NCBI RefSeq assembly: GCF_014217605.1 | Contig: NZ_CP043639.1 | Coordinates: 1,759,501 to 1,823,500 of the forward strand | Length of the DNA: 64,000 nt | Direction: 5' to 3' | From: Sphingomonas sp. NBWT7 | GTDB taxonomy: Bacteria > Pseudomonadota > Alphaproteobacteria > Sphingomonadales > Sphingomonadaceae | Shown here: piece after piece, positions 37,215 through 46,462 of the stretch | How the letters are laid out: the number at the start of each line of letters is the position of its first letter | How positions within the stretch are numbered: position 1 is the first letter of the stretch | Made by a program: the position numbers and the translations under genes | Notes under the pieces: generated by a model | The model's database searches: none | What the model was told of the DNA's origin: nothing | What the model saw: only the letters and a program-made list of their open reading frames with translations

Positions 37215-38552
37215 TTGAGCCGTTTTCTGATCGGCATCGCCGGTATCGTCGTGATCCTGGCGCTTGCGCTCGCTTTGTCGACGAACCGCCGCGCGATCCG
37301 CCCGCGCGTCGTCGCCAGCGCCTTCGCGCTGCAGGTCGGCATCGCCGTGCTCGTCCTCTACGTCGATTGGGGCAAGCGCATTCTGTCGGGCATGTCGGCC
37401 GGCGTGTCGAACCTGCTCGGCTACGCCAAGGCGGGGGTCGATTTCCTGTTCGGCCCACTCGCCAGCCCGGCGATCGGCGGCAACAGCTTCGCGATCGCGG
37501 CGCTGCCCGTCATCATCTTTTTCGCCAGCCTCGTCTCGATCCTCTACTATCTCGGCATCATGCAGCTTGTCGTGCGCTGGCTCGGCGGGGCGATCGAAAA
37601 GGTGATTGGCGTCTCCAAGGTCGAGAGCCTGTGCGCCGCCGCCAACGTCTTCGTCGGGCAGAGCGAATCGCCGCTCGTCATCCGCCCCTATCTCGCCGGG
37701 CTCACCCCGCCGCAGCTGTTCACGGTGATGACGAGCGGAATGGCGGGCGTCGCGGGGACGATCCTCGCGGCCTATGCCTCGATGGGAATCCGCATCGATT
37801 ACCTGCTCGCCGCCAGCTTCATGGCGGCGCCCGGCGGCATCCTGATGGCGAAGATCATCATGCCCGATTCGTCGGTGCCGCCGGAGGGCGAGCTGCCGCT
37901 TGGCGATGTGCCCGATCCCGACGCGGAAATCCGCGTATCCGAGGCGCGCATCGCGCCGGCCAGCATCGCCGCGCTGCCCGACGAACTGACGCCGGGCGAG
38001 CCGATGCCGCAGGCGACGCACGACGAGGAGGCGCCCGCCAACCTCATCATGGCTGCCGCGCAGGGCGCGCAGACCGGCGTGCGGCTCGCCGTCGCGGTCG
38101 GCGCGATGGTGCTCGCCTTCGTCGCGCTCGTCGCGCTCGCTAACGGCATCCTTGGCGGCATCGGCGGGATGTTCGGCTACCCGCAGCTCAGTTTCCAGCA
38201 GATCCTCGGCTACGTCTTCGCCCCCGTCATGTTCCTCATCAACGTGCCGTGGGACGAGGCGCTGCGCGCGGGCGGGCTGTTCGGCGAGAAGATCGTGCTC
38301 AACGAATTCGTCGCCTACATCGATCTCGGCAAGCAGGCGGCCGCCGGCCTCTCGGCGCGCACCGTCGCGATCGTCACCTTCGCGTTGTGCGGATTCGCCA
38401 ATTTCTCGTCGATCGCGATCCAGATGGCGGTGACGGGCAACCTTGCACCGAACCAGCGGCCGATGATCGCCAAGCTCGGCATCCGCGCGCTGCTCGCCGG
38501 CAGCCTCGCCAACCTCATGTCCGCCGCGCTCGCCGGGCTGCTGATCGGTTAA
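37215..38552 (+). CDS. Concentrative nucleoside transporter (CNT/NupC family)
   Basis: 445 residues starting at TTG (37215) with GGGGG 8 bp upstream. Family motif [13 protein letters not shown] (about 150) for nucleoside binding, and later [15 protein letters not shown] near the C-terminus. Roughly 8-10 membrane segments. Between about 215 and 290 there is a hydrophilic, acidic insertion ([18 protein letters not shown] onward) that interrupts the transport domain, longer than in E. coli NupC. Imports nucleosides using a sodium or proton gradient. Confidence 0.92.
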   Translation: MSRFLIGIAGIVVILALALALSTNRRAIRPRVVASAFALQVGIAVLVLYVDWGKRILSGMSAGVSNLLGYAKAGVDFLFGPLASPAIGGNSFAIAALPVIIFFASLVSILYYLGIMQLVVRWLGGAIEKVIGVSKVESLCAAANVFVGQSESPLVIRPYLAGLTPPQLFTVMTSGMAGVAGTILAAYASMGIRIDYLLAASFMAAPGGILMAKIIMPDSSVPPEGELPLGDVPDPDAEIRVSEARIAPASIAALPDELTPGEPMPQATHDEEAPANLIMAAAQGAQTGVRLAVAVGAMVLAFVALVALANGILGGIGGMFGYPQLSFQQILGYVFAPVMFLINVPWDEALRAGGLFGEKIVLNEFVAYIDLGKQAAAGLSARTVAIVTFALCGFANFSSIAIQMAVTGNLAPNQRPMIAKLGIRALLAGSLANLMSAALAGLLIG

Positions 38553-38629
38553 GACGCTGGCGGTCGATCGCGAAGACCGGAGATCGAGGTTCCTTGCCGG
38601 GCCCGATGCGCGCATGATAGCCTGCGGCC

Positions 38630-38965
38630 ATGCCGACGCAGCCCCGCACGATCGACTATCTGCTGGAGCAGGCGGCGGGCGCGGGAGCGATTTCGGCCAA
38701 GCCGATGTTCGGCGAGTACGGCGTATACCTAGACGGCAAGATGATCGGCTCGGTGTGCGACGATCGCCTGTTCGTGAAGCCGACACCATCGGGTCGCCGC
38801 CATACCGAACCCGTGTCCGAGGCACCGCCCTATCCGGGCGCCAAGCCGAACCTGCTGATCGAAGCCGACCGCTGGGACGACACCGACTGGCTCGCCGATC
38901 TGCTCCGCCTCACCGCCGCCGAGCTACCGGCCCCCAAGCCGCGCAAGCCGAAGCGCGCGCCCTAA
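38630..38965 (+). CDS. TfoX N-terminal domain protein
   Basis: 111 residues. The TfoX_N domain is visible as SAKPMFGEYGVYLDGKMIGSVCDDRLFVKPTPSGR. TfoX/Sxy regulates competence in gamma-proteobacteria, but stand-alone N-domains like this one are common in unrelated lineages and lack that role's evidence. Ends with a basic tail (PKPRKPKRAP). Same strand as the nucleoside transporter, 77 bp downstream. Confidence 0.85.
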   Translation: MPTQPRTIDYLLEQAAGAGAISAKPMFGEYGVYLDGKMIGSVCDDRLFVKPTPSGRRHTEPVSEAPPYPGAKPNLLIEADRWDDTDWLADLLRLTAAELPAPKPRKPKRAP

Positions 38966-39133
38966 TGCGCCAGTGATCAGGAAGGTCGTACCCACCGCTC
39001 AATTGTTTTGAGTTTGGCTGTTGATAGCGGATCGGCAGCAAACGCCGGTGGCGGCCAGTCAGTTCATTCATGGCTCTTCCCGAAACCTGCGAGTGCGCAT
39101 ACTCGTCGGGCCGGGCTACCAAGGGATTTCAGG

Positions 39134-39631
39134 ATGATAAGCGTTGTACTGACGATGATAACCCAAACAGCAACGGCGGCATGGTCTCCCCCCGTCCAAG
39201 CGGAATGGCGAGGCGATGGTTCAGCTATCAACGCTCATATCGTGTCCAATGGCAAACAAATCCCTATGGATGGGGTGACTGCGCTTACTGTGCTCCTGTC
39301 GTCCGACGATGGAAGTCTTCGGGTTTCACCTTTTATAGCTGCCACGCGCGGGATCGCTTTTGAAGTGATTGATCAGAGCGGAAAAATGGTCGCCCCGCGC
39401 GAGCCAATAGCCATTTCACCCCCTGCACCACCAATAGACCGAAGCAAGCTCACCGCAGCGACAGTTGATCGTCCATTGAAAGTCACAATTGGTGAGCGCG
39501 CTTCCAACCTGTTCCCAAAGCCCGGTAAGTATCGGGTTCGGGCGATCATCCGCCTCTTGAGCGTTGCTGTTGCGCCAGCGACATATAAGCACTTGCGAAC
39601 CAACTATGTGGTGGTCGAGGTGGCTGACTGA
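39134..39631 (+). CDS. Hypothetical exported protein of atypical composition
   Basis: 165 residues from ATG at 39134 with a short possible signal peptide (MISVVLTMITQTATAA). The rest has a beta-rich look: ALTVLLSSDDGSLRVSPFIAATRGIAFEVIDQSGKMV, later FPKPGKYRVRAIIRLL. The local GC is clearly lower than in neighbouring genes (around half by eye) and codon use includes AT-ending codons rare elsewhere here, suggesting recent acquisition. No family recognised. The longer frame from 39008 has a poor start. Confidence 0.65.
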   Translation: MISVVLTMITQTATAAWSPPVQAEWRGDGSAINAHIVSNGKQIPMDGVTALTVLLSSDDGSLRVSPFIAATRGIAFEVIDQSGKMVAPREPIAISPPAPPIDRSKLTAATVDRPLKVTIGERASNLFPKPGKYRVRAIIRLLSVAVAPATYKHLRTNYVVVEVAD

Positions 39632-39717
39632 CCCTAGGTAAGCGTCGACTTTCGTAACGGCCTTGCACCAAAGCCGACAGGCAATCCCCTCCTAAAAGCA
39701 GACCAATCAGCGCCCTG

Positions 39718-40500
39718 TCAGAGCCCCTGCCCTGCCCGCATCCGCTTGCGCACGCTCCCCGGCATCCACCGCGCCGCGAAGCCCAGCCGGCGCGCGGTCT
39801 TGCCGACCAGCGTGTGCACCTTGTCACCGTGCACCGCCGCCCACGCCGCCTCCGCCACCGTCTCGACCGGGGTGAATTCCAGCCCCGCCTCGACCACCGT
39901 CTCGCGCACGTTGCGGTTCGATCCGCCAACGCCTGCGTGAAGCAGCGGCGTGTCGATGAACCCCGGCATCAGGCTGCGCACGCGGATGCCGTCCGCCGCC
40001 CATTCGCCGTCGAGCGCCTCGGTCAGCCCGCGCACGCCGAACTTCGTCGCCGAATAGACCGCCGCGCCCGCCGTGCCGTAGATGCCGGCGGCCGACGCGG
40101 TGTTGAGCAGGCACGATCCCGTCGTCGCGGCGAGATACGGATAGGCGAGCCGCGCGCCGTACACGACGCCCTTCAGATTGACGTCGAGCGCGCGGTCGAG
40201 ATCGTCGAGCGCCGCCGCGCCGAACGCGCCGCCCACCGCGACGCCCGCGTTGTTGAACAGGACGTCGAGCCGCCCGCCACTCGCGCGGGTGAACTCGCCC
40301 AGCACTTCCTCCCAATCCTCAGGCGAGCGAACGTCCATGACGTGGCTCGTCGTCCGCTCGGCCGGCAGCAGCGCGGCGGTGTCGACCAGCCCCGCCGGGT
40401 CGCGGTCCGCCAGCCCGACGCGCCAGCCGCAGCCGGCAAATAGCTGCGCCACCGCGCGCCCGATGCCCGATCCGCCGCCGGTGATGAGGATTGCCTTCAT
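39718..40500 (-). CDS. Short-chain dehydrogenase/reductase
   Basis: 260 residues. Classic SDR landmarks: TGGGSGIG cofactor loop (about 7-14), NNAGVAVGG, an NTASAAGIYG catalytic Ser region, and YSATK (catalytic Tyr-Lys). The acidic residue at the end of the second strand (ADRD) suggests NAD(H) preference. The C-terminal PGFIDTPLL matches family. Substrate unknown. ATG at 40500 gives the normal MKAILITGG; divergent from the ABC transporter genes. Confidence 0.93.
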   Translation of the reverse strand: MKAILITGGGSGIGRAVAQLFAGCGWRVGLADRDPAGLVDTAALLPAERTTSHVMDVRSPEDWEEVLGEFTRASGGRLDVLFNNAGVAVGGAFGAAALDDLDRALDVNLKGVVYGARLAYPYLAATTGSCLLNTASAAGIYGTAGAAVYSATKFGVRGLTEALDGEWAADGIRVRSLMPGFIDTPLLHAGVGGSNRNVRETVVEAGLEFTPVETVAEAAWAAVHGDKVHTLVGKTARRLGFAARWMPGSVRKRMRAGQGL

Positions 40501-40555
40501 TGTCCGAGTTTCCCGCGTTTGACGTCGCCCGCCGCATCCCGCATCCTCACGTCCG

Positions 40556-41326
40556 ATGCCAGCGGAAAAGCCCGGACCGACGGTCGCCTTCCACGGCGTC
40601 ACCAAGAGCTTCGGGGAAGCGGCACCGGCGGTCGCTGACGTGACGCTCGAAATCGCGGGGGGCAGCTTCGTCGCGCTCGTCGGCACCTCGGGTTCGGGCA
40701 AGTCGACGCTGCTCAAGACGATCAACCGCCTGGTCGCGGCAACCGCCGGCCATGTCCTGATCGACGGTGAAGATGTCGCCGATCGTCCGCTTCCGGCGCT
40801 GCGTCGCGGCATCGGCTACGTGTTCCAGAACGTCGGGCTGTTCCCGCACCTCACCGTCGGCGATAATATCTCGCTGCCGCTGCGGATCGCCGGACGCGCG
40901 ATGGAAGCGCGCGTGGGCGAGATGCTCGATCTCGTCGAGCTACCGCGCGATCTTGCCCGCCGCATGCCCGCGCAGCTGTCGGGCGGCCAGCGGCAGCGCG
41001 TCGGCGTCGCCCGCGCGCTCGTCGCCGGCCCGACGCTCCTGCTGATGGACGAGCCGTTCGGTGCGCTCGATCCGGTCACGCGCGATTCGCTCGGCCAGGC
41101 AGTGCGCGCGCTGCACGACCGGCTCGCCCTCACCACGATCATGGTCACGCACGACATGGCGGAGGCGCTGCTCCTCGCCACCCGCGTGCTGGTGATGAAG
41201 GAAGGCGCGATCGTCGCCGACGAAACCCCGCAACGCCTGCTCGCCGGCGACGGCGGCGAGGCGGCGCAGGCGCTCGTCGCGGTGCCGCGGACGCAGGCCG
41301 AACAACTCGCGGCACTCGCGCGATGA
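40556..41326 (+). CDS. ABC transporter ATP-binding protein (osmoprotectant/quaternary amine type)
   Basis: 256 residues. Walker A GTSGSGKST (about 44-52), Q-loop VFQNVGLFPHL, signature LSGGQRQR, Walker B LLLMDEPFGALDP, and H-loop VTHD. Closest described groups are OpuA/OpuC/ProV-type importers and EgtV; it lacks the C-terminal CBS domains of ProV. The next gene encodes the fused permease and binding protein, sharing a 4-bp ATGA overlap, so the two form one importer. Confidence 0.93.
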   Translation: MPAEKPGPTVAFHGVTKSFGEAAPAVADVTLEIAGGSFVALVGTSGSGKSTLLKTINRLVAATAGHVLIDGEDVADRPLPALRRGIGYVFQNVGLFPHLTVGDNISLPLRIAGRAMEARVGEMLDLVELPRDLARRMPAQLSGGQRQRVGVARALVAGPTLLLMDEPFGALDPVTRDSLGQAVRALHDRLALTTIMVTHDMAEALLLATRVLVMKEGAIVADETPQRLLAGDGGEAAQALVAVPRTQAEQLAALAR

Positions 41327-42837
41327 ACGACGCCTTCGCGCGCGTTCCCGAGCTTGCCGCGCAGCATCTGCTGCTCGCGATGGCCGCGCTCGCGCTCGGC
41401 ATCGCGATCGCCGTCCCGCTCGGCTTCTGGTCGGCGCATCGCCCGATCGCCGCGCGCGTGGCGTTCGGCGTCGCCAGCCTCGTCCAGACGATCCCCAGCC
41501 TTGCGCTGCTCGCGTTGTTCTATCCGGTGCTGCTGTGGATCGGCGGCGTGCCGGCGCTCGGCTTCCTGCCGTCGCTGCTCGCGCTGACGCTCTACGCGCT
41601 GCTGCCGATCCTGCGCAACGTCGTCACCGGCCTGCAAGGGCTCGACCCCGCGGTGATCGAGGCCGCCGACGGCATCGGCATGACGGCATGGCAGAAACGC
41701 CGGCTGGTCGAAGCGCCGCTCGTCCTCCCGGTCGTCACCGCCGGCATCCGCACCGCCGCGGTATGGACGATCGGCGCCGCGACGCTCTCCACCACCGTTG
41801 GTCAGCCGAGCCTAGGCGACCTGATCTTCGCCGGGTTGCAGACGCAGGCATGGCCGCTCGTCCTCGCCGGCTGTATCGCCGCCGCCGCGCTTGCGCTGTC
41901 GGTCGACGCGCTGCTCGGCCTCACCGAATACGGCCTCGCCACCCGCCGCCGCTGGCTCGCGATCGGCGCGCTCGCGCTGCTCGCCGGGGCGACACTCGCC
42001 GCCAGCGCGCCGCTGTGGCGCGGCGCGAACGATCGCCGCGTCGTCGTCGGCGCGAAGAACTTTTCCGAGCAATATATCCTCGCGCGTCTGATCGGCGATC
42101 GCCTGCGTGCGGCGGGGTATGACGTCGAATATCGCGACGGTCTCGGCTCGGCGGTCGCGTTCGGCGCGGTCGCGAGCGGCGCGATCGACGTCTACGTCGA
42201 TTACGCGGGCACGATCTGGACCGGGCAAATGAAGCGCGCCGACGTGCCGCCCCGCGCCGCTCAGGTGGCGGCAATCGGCGATTGGGCGAAGCATACGCAC
42301 GATGTCTCGCTCGTCGGGTCGCTCGGTTTCGAGAACGCCTACGCCTTTGCGATGCGCGGTGCCGACGCCCGCCGCCTGGGCATCGCCTCGCTCGACGATC
42401 TCGTCCCCGCCGCCCCGCGCCTCACGCTCGGCGCCGATCTCGAATTTCTCGACCGCCCGGAATGGGCGGCGGTGCGCCGCGCCTATCCGCTGCGCTTCAG
42501 GGCGATGACGCCGTACAGCCCGACGTTCATGTACCGCGCGCTCACCAGCGGTCGGGCCGACGTCATCAGCGCCTTCTCGTCGGACGGCCGCATCGCCGCC
42601 GACAAGCTCGTCGTGCTGAGCGATCCCAGAGGCGCGATCCCCGGCTATGACGCGATCCTGCTCGCCGCGCCGCGCCGCGCCGATGACACGAAATTCCTCG
42701 CGGCGCTGCGCCCGCTCGTTGGCCGGATCGGGGTCACCGCGATGCGCGAGGCGAACTACATGGTCGATCGCGACGCGAACAAGGCGACGCCCGAAGCCGC
42801 CGCCGCCTGGCTCGCCCGCCACCTGGGCAGGCGATAG
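41323..42837 (+). CDS. Fused ABC permease and substrate-binding protein (OpuC/EgtU-like)
   Basis: 504 residues in one polypeptide. Residues about 1-210 form a BPD-type permease with several membrane segments and the EAA-like loop EAADGIGMTAWQKRRLVEAPLVLP. After a last hydrophobic stretch (about 208-228) the periplasmic domain (about 233-504) is a type II binding protein, beginning RRVVVGAKNFSEQYILARLIGD and including DGLGSAVAFGAVASGAIDVYVDYAGT and GFENAYAFAMR. In H. pylori and Streptococcus such fusions include EgtU for ergothioneine; others bind choline, carnitine or betaines. Substrate not determinable by reading. Confidence 0.9.
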   Translation: MNDAFARVPELAAQHLLLAMAALALGIAIAVPLGFWSAHRPIAARVAFGVASLVQTIPSLALLALFYPVLLWIGGVPALGFLPSLLALTLYALLPILRNVVTGLQGLDPAVIEAADGIGMTAWQKRRLVEAPLVLPVVTAGIRTAAVWTIGAATLSTTVGQPSLGDLIFAGLQTQAWPLVLAGCIAAAALALSVDALLGLTEYGLATRRRWLAIGALALLAGATLAASAPLWRGANDRRVVVGAKNFSEQYILARLIGDRLRAAGYDVEYRDGLGSAVAFGAVASGAIDVYVDYAGTIWTGQMKRADVPPRAAQVAAIGDWAKHTHDVSLVGSLGFENAYAFAMRGADARRLGIASLDDLVPAAPRLTLGADLEFLDRPEWAAVRRAYPLRFRAMTPYSPTFMYRALTSGRADVISAFSSDGRIAADKLVVLSDPRGAIPGYDAILLAAPRRADDTKFLAALRPLVGRIGVTAMREANYMVDRDANKATPEAAAAWLARHLGRR

Positions 42838-42846
42838 CCAGCGATC

Positions 42847-42869
42847 GGTGCCGGGACGAACCCGGCACC
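42847..42869. terminator. Bidirectional hairpin between convergent genes
   Basis: 9-bp arms GGTGCCGGG and CCCGGCACC around ACGAA. It lies in the 47-bp gap between the stops of the transporter (rightward) and pal (leftward). No clear T-run on either side, but the stem is perfect and GC-rich. Confidence 0.55.
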
Positions 42870-42884
42870 CCCGTCAATCCAGCG

Positions 42885-43409
42885 TCAGTTGAGCACCACC
42901 GTCACCGCGCGGCGGTTCTGCGCCCAGCTCTCCTCGTCCGATCCCAGCGCCACCGGGCGTTCCTTGCCGTAGCTGATCGTCGTGATCCGGCTCGGCGAGA
43001 TGCCGCGCGCAACGAGATAGTTCTTGGCGGAATTGGCGCGGCGATCGCCCAGCGCCAGATTATACTCGCGCGTGCCGCGCTCGTCGGCATGGCCTTCCAG
43101 CGTCACGCGGACGTTGGGATAGCGGTTGAGCCACACGACCTGGCTGTCGAGGATGCCACGCGCGGTCGCGTCGATGTCGATCATGTCGAGCCCGAAGTTA
43201 ATCGTGTCGCTCGTCACCGATCGCTTGAAATCCTCCGACGAGCCCGGCGTCGCGACGCCCGTGCCGCCCGCGCCGCCGCCATTGGGATCGACCGCACCCG
43301 ACGGTGCATCGCCCGGCGCCGGCGGCAGCACCTCCGGCCGCTTCTTGGAGCAGGCCGCCGTGGTCACGAGCGCCGCCGCGAGCAGCATGGTGGTGGTCAT
43401 TCTGGCCAT
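42885..43409 (-). CDS. pal: Peptidoglycan-associated lipoprotein
   Basis: 174 residues from the ATG at 43409, with GGAG 6 bp upstream; in-frame ATGs at 43421 and 43430 also exist. Lipobox near LVTTAAC; acylated cysteine then anchors to the outer membrane. The OmpA-like domain has TINFGLDMIDIDATARGIL and the peptidoglycan-binding GHADERGTREYNLALGDRRA. With Tol proteins it links outer membrane to peptidoglycan during constriction. Last gene of the leftward tol operon. Confidence 0.95.
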   Translation of the reverse strand: MARMTTTMLLAAALVTTAACSKKRPEVLPPAPGDAPSGAVDPNGGGAGGTGVATPGSSEDFKRSVTSDTINFGLDMIDIDATARGILDSQVVWLNRYPNVRVTLEGHADERGTREYNLALGDRRANSAKNYLVARGISPSRITTISYGKERPVALGSDEESWAQNRRAVTVVLN

Positions 43410-43473
43410 CGTCTTCTCCATATGTCGCACCCCGTCGTCGCCCCCGATAACAGATACTGGTCCGATAGCAGCT

Positions 43474-44862
43474 TCAGGGCCTGAGCGGACCCCATGACGG
43501 ATCGGATCCGTCGAGCGGTGTCGGCACGCGTCGCTCGTTGACGCCGGTCAGGTCGACCGACCACAGATCCGCCTTGCCGCTGCGCCCCTGCGCCGCGCGA
43601 TAGAACATCAGCACGCGGCCGTTCGGCGACCACGACGGCCCTTCGTCCTGCCAGCTGTTGGTCAGGATCTTCTCGCCCCCCCCGCTCGGGCTCATCACGC
43701 CAATGCGGAAGCCGCCCGAGATGCGTGTAAAGGCGATCAGGTCGCCGCGCGGGCTCCACACCGGCGTCGCATAGCGTCCGCCGCCGAAGCTGATGCGCTG
43801 CTGGTTCGATCCATCGGCGTTCATCACATAGAGTTGCTGCCCGCCCGACCGGTCGCTCTCGAACACGATCCGGCTGCCGTCGGGCGAATAGCTGCCGCCG
43901 GTGTCGATGCCGGGCGAATTGGTCAGCTTCTGCGGCGTGCCGCCCTGCGCCGACACGCGGTAGAGATCGGTATTTCCGCCCGTCGCCATCGAGAACAGGA
44001 TCCACCGTCCGTCGGGCGAGAAGCGCGGTGCGAAGGTGGTGGCGACATTCTGCACCACCATCCGCTGCCGCCCCGATCCGATCTCGTAGACGTAGATCGC
44101 GGGCACGCGCCCGACGTAGCTCATGTAGACGATCGACTGCTGGTTGGGCGAGAAGCGCGGCGTCAGTACGATTGACTGGCCATTGGTCAGGAAGCGGTGG
44201 TTGGCGCCGTCCTGGTCCATGATCGACAGCCGCTTGATGCGGTTGCCCTTCGGCCCCGTCTCCGAAACGTAGACCACGCGGCTGTCGAAATACGGCCCCT
44301 CGCCGGTCAGCCGGGCGTAGACCATGTCGGCGCATTTGTGCGCCGCGCGCCGCCAGTCCGATGGCGGCACGACGAAACCTTGCCGCATCAGCTCGTTCTG
44401 CGCCGATACGTCGTAGAGGTAGCAGCCGACCGTCAACGTGCCGTCGCCATTGGCGCGGATGTAACCCTGCACCAGCGCCTGCGCGCCCGACCCGCCCCAG
44501 TAATCGAACGCCGGTGCCTGCACCTCGGGGAACATCACCGTGCGCAGCTGCGCGGGCGGCAGCGGCGTGAACAAGCCGGAATTCCTGAGGTCGTTGGTGA
44601 CGATCTCGGCCAGCTGCCGCCCCAGCGCGTCGGTCGATCCCGCCGGCGTCTGCGCGATCGCCGCGGCCGGCATATAGGGGATCGCGATTGGCATCGGCGC
44701 GGAGATGCCGCCGGTCACGTCCACCTCGAGCGGCCCGCCGCTCGTCGGCGCCCCCGCACCCGTCGCAGGTGCCTGCGCGGGAACGTCGAGCGGCGTCGGC
44801 GGCACGTCCTGCGCGAAGGCGGACGACGCCAGCAGCGTGGCTAATAGCATGAAGCGCTTCAT
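43474..44862 (-). CDS. tolB: Tol-Pal periplasmic protein TolB
   Basis: 462 residues; signal peptide MKRFMLLATLLASSAFA. N-terminal alpha/beta domain (about 50-170), then beta-propeller blades with repeated FSPDG or WSPRG units (RFSPNQQSIVY, RFSPDGRWILF, SYSPDGSRIVF, WSPRGDLIAF, WSPNGRVLMF). TolB binds Pal and moves signals from TolA. The ATG at 44862 is chosen over the frame start at 44994, since it begins the signal peptide. Confidence 0.96.
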   Translation of the reverse strand: MKRFMLLATLLASSAFAQDVPPTPLDVPAQAPATGAGAPTSGGPLEVDVTGGISAPMPIAIPYMPAAAIAQTPAGSTDALGRQLAEIVTNDLRNSGLFTPLPPAQLRTVMFPEVQAPAFDYWGGSGAQALVQGYIRANGDGTLTVGCYLYDVSAQNELMRQGFVVPPSDWRRAAHKCADMVYARLTGEGPYFDSRVVYVSETGPKGNRIKRLSIMDQDGANHRFLTNGQSIVLTPRFSPNQQSIVYMSYVGRVPAIYVYEIGSGRQRMVVQNVATTFAPRFSPDGRWILFSMATGGNTDLYRVSAQGGTPQKLTNSPGIDTGGSYSPDGSRIVFESDRSGGQQLYVMNADGSNQQRISFGGGRYATPVWSPRGDLIAFTRISGGFRIGVMSPSGGGEKILTNSWQDEGPSWSPNGRVLMFYRAAQGRSGKADLWSVDLTGVNERRVPTPLDGSDPSWGPLRP

Positions 44863-44938
44863 CGTCTGACTCTTCCCTCGCCGTCGCGTCCGGTGTCGCT
44901 CGCCGGTGGCTTTGCAGCACGAGCGCGCGACGCTGCGA

Positions 44939-46015
44939 TCACCGCAGCTTCCAGTTGAAATTGATGTTGTTCCACCCACCATTCGGCGTGTCATAATATT
45001 CCGCCGGCAGCTTCAGCGGCGAACAGCCCTTGAACGCGGCGATGCCCAGGTCCTTGACGCGCTGGGCATAGCGCTCGTTCTCGTCGGTCAGCCCGCGCTG
45101 GCGCACCACCGTCGGCGTCGCGGCGAGCGTGCCGTTGGCGTTGAGCCGCAGGTTCAGCGTCGTCACGATCTGGTTCGCGCCGGGGCCGGGATCGACCTGC
45201 CGATCGGCGCACGGCTGGATCTGCCGCGCGATCGCCTGGACGATCGACGCCAGCGCCCGCCCGTCGATCTTCGCCGCGCGCGGCGCCTGGCTCTTGCTCG
45301 TCGACGGTTCGGTCGTCAGCCCCTTGAGGAAATCGTCGCCGAGCCGCCCGCCGCGCGGCCGCGACGCGGCCGACTTGCTGTCGGTTCCCGATCCGCGCGC
45401 CTTGGCCGCCGCGGCCGCCTTGGCCTTCGCGTCTGCCGCAGCCTTCGCGCGTGCGTCCGCAGCAGCCTGCGCCCGCGCGGCCGCAGCGGCCTTGGCCTGG
45501 GCGGCAGCCGCCGCGCGCTTCGCCGCTGCCTCGGCCAGCGCCGCCTCGGCCTTCTTGGCGGCGGCGCGTTCCGCCGCTGGATTTGGCCGAGGCTTGGGCG
45601 CGGGCTTGGGCTTTTCGACCGGCTTGGGCGCAGGCTGCGGCTTGGGCGGCGCGGGCTTCGGCTTGGGTTCCACCTTCGGCGCCGCCTTGGGCGCCGGCTG
45701 CGGCGGCGCGGGCTTGGGCTGCGGCGCAGGCGGCGGCGGGGCCGGCGCGGGCTCGGGCGCCGGCTGTTCGGCCGGCGCGGGCGGCGCTGCATAGTCGGGC
45801 TCGCCCGTCTCGGGCGCGATCGATGGCGCGGGTTGCTCCGCCGCCTGCGGCGCGGTGGCCTCCAACCCGACGTCCTTGACCAGGCTCACCTCGATCGGCG
45901 TCTGCTTCAGCTTGTCGGGATTGGGCGTCGCGAGAAAGCCGACCGACAGCAGCCCGAACAGGATCAGATGTCCCGCCCCGGCGATGCCCAGCCCGATGCG
46001 TTCGGCCCGCTCCAT
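44939..46015 (-). CDS. tolA: TolA-like envelope spanning protein
   Basis: 358 residues: inner-membrane anchor (about 10-30), a proline-rich segment (about 60-150) rich in PAPAP and PKPAP units, an alanine/lysine helical region (about 145-215, AAAAQAKAAAAARAQ-like) that would span the periplasm, and a C-terminal domain (about 245-358) with QAIARQIQPCADRQV and LRLNANGTLAATP. Expected to connect TolQR to Pal/TolB. Low-complexity repeats here are normal for the family, not foreign DNA. Confidence 0.92.
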   Translation of the reverse strand: MERAERIGLGIAGAGHLILFGLLSVGFLATPNPDKLKQTPIEVSLVKDVGLEATAPQAAEQPAPSIAPETGEPDYAAPPAPAEQPAPEPAPAPPPPAPQPKPAPPQPAPKAAPKVEPKPKPAPPKPQPAPKPVEKPKPAPKPRPNPAAERAAAKKAEAALAEAAAKRAAAAAQAKAAAAARAQAAADARAKAAADAKAKAAAAAKARGSGTDSKSAASRPRGGRLGDDFLKGLTTEPSTSKSQAPRAAKIDGRALASIVQAIARQIQPCADRQVDPGPGANQIVTTLNLRLNANGTLAATPTVVRQRGLTDENERYAQRVKDLGIAAFKGCSPLKLPAEYYDTPNGGWNNINFNWKLR

Positions 46016-46019
46016 CGGG

Positions 46020-46451
46020 TTATTCGTCCCCGATCGTCACCAGCGCCACGCGGTTCAGCCCGGCGCGGTTGAGCTCACCCATCACCTTCATCACCTGGCC
46101 GTAGCCGAGCACGCGGTCTGCGCGCAGATACACCTGCGGCGGCTCGCCCTCGCCCGCCCCAGCGGCGATCGCGTCGAGCCGCGCGGGCAGCGCGTCGGCG
46201 CTCACCTCTTCCTTGGCGATGAAGATCTTGCCGTCGGCGTCGAGCGAGATCTCGGTCGGCTGCTTGTCCTGGTCGAGCGGCTTGGCGCGGCTGTCGGGCA
46301 GGTTCACCGGCACGCCCGCGGTCAGCAGCGGCGCCGTGACCATGAAAATGATCAGCAGCACCAGCATCACGTCGACCAGCGGCGTCACGTTGATGTCCGC
46401 CATCGGCGCGCGGCGCCCGCCCGAGCGCTGCGAGGGAAGCTGCATCGCCAT
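46020..46451 (-). CDS. tolR: Tol-Pal motor component TolR
   Basis: 143 residues, ExbD/TolR family: one membrane segment (about 20-45) containing the proton-relevant Asp in PLVDVMLVLLIIFMVT, then a periplasmic domain. Works with TolQ as the proton-driven motor. Start MAMQLPSQRSGGRRAPMADINVTP is standard. 11 bp downstream of tolQ, and tolA begins 4 bp after its stop. Confidence 0.96.
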   Translation of the reverse strand: MAMQLPSQRSGGRRAPMADINVTPLVDVMLVLLIIFMVTAPLLTAGVPVNLPDSRAKPLDQDKQPTEISLDADGKIFIAKEEVSADALPARLDAIAAGAGEGEPPQVYLRADRVLGYGQVMKVMGELNRAGLNRVALVTIGDE

Positions 46452-46462
46452 CGGCTAGCCTC

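Noticed and set aside
35437..37458. 673-codon leftward frame spanning argB and yhhQ
   Set aside because: Upstream of 36339 it is a different frame of yhhQ and the divergent region, with non-protein-like composition.
45300..45800. Low-complexity A/K/P/Q sequence as a foreign or repeat element
   Set aside because: It is the normal periplasmic spacer of a TolA-like protein, in frame throughout.
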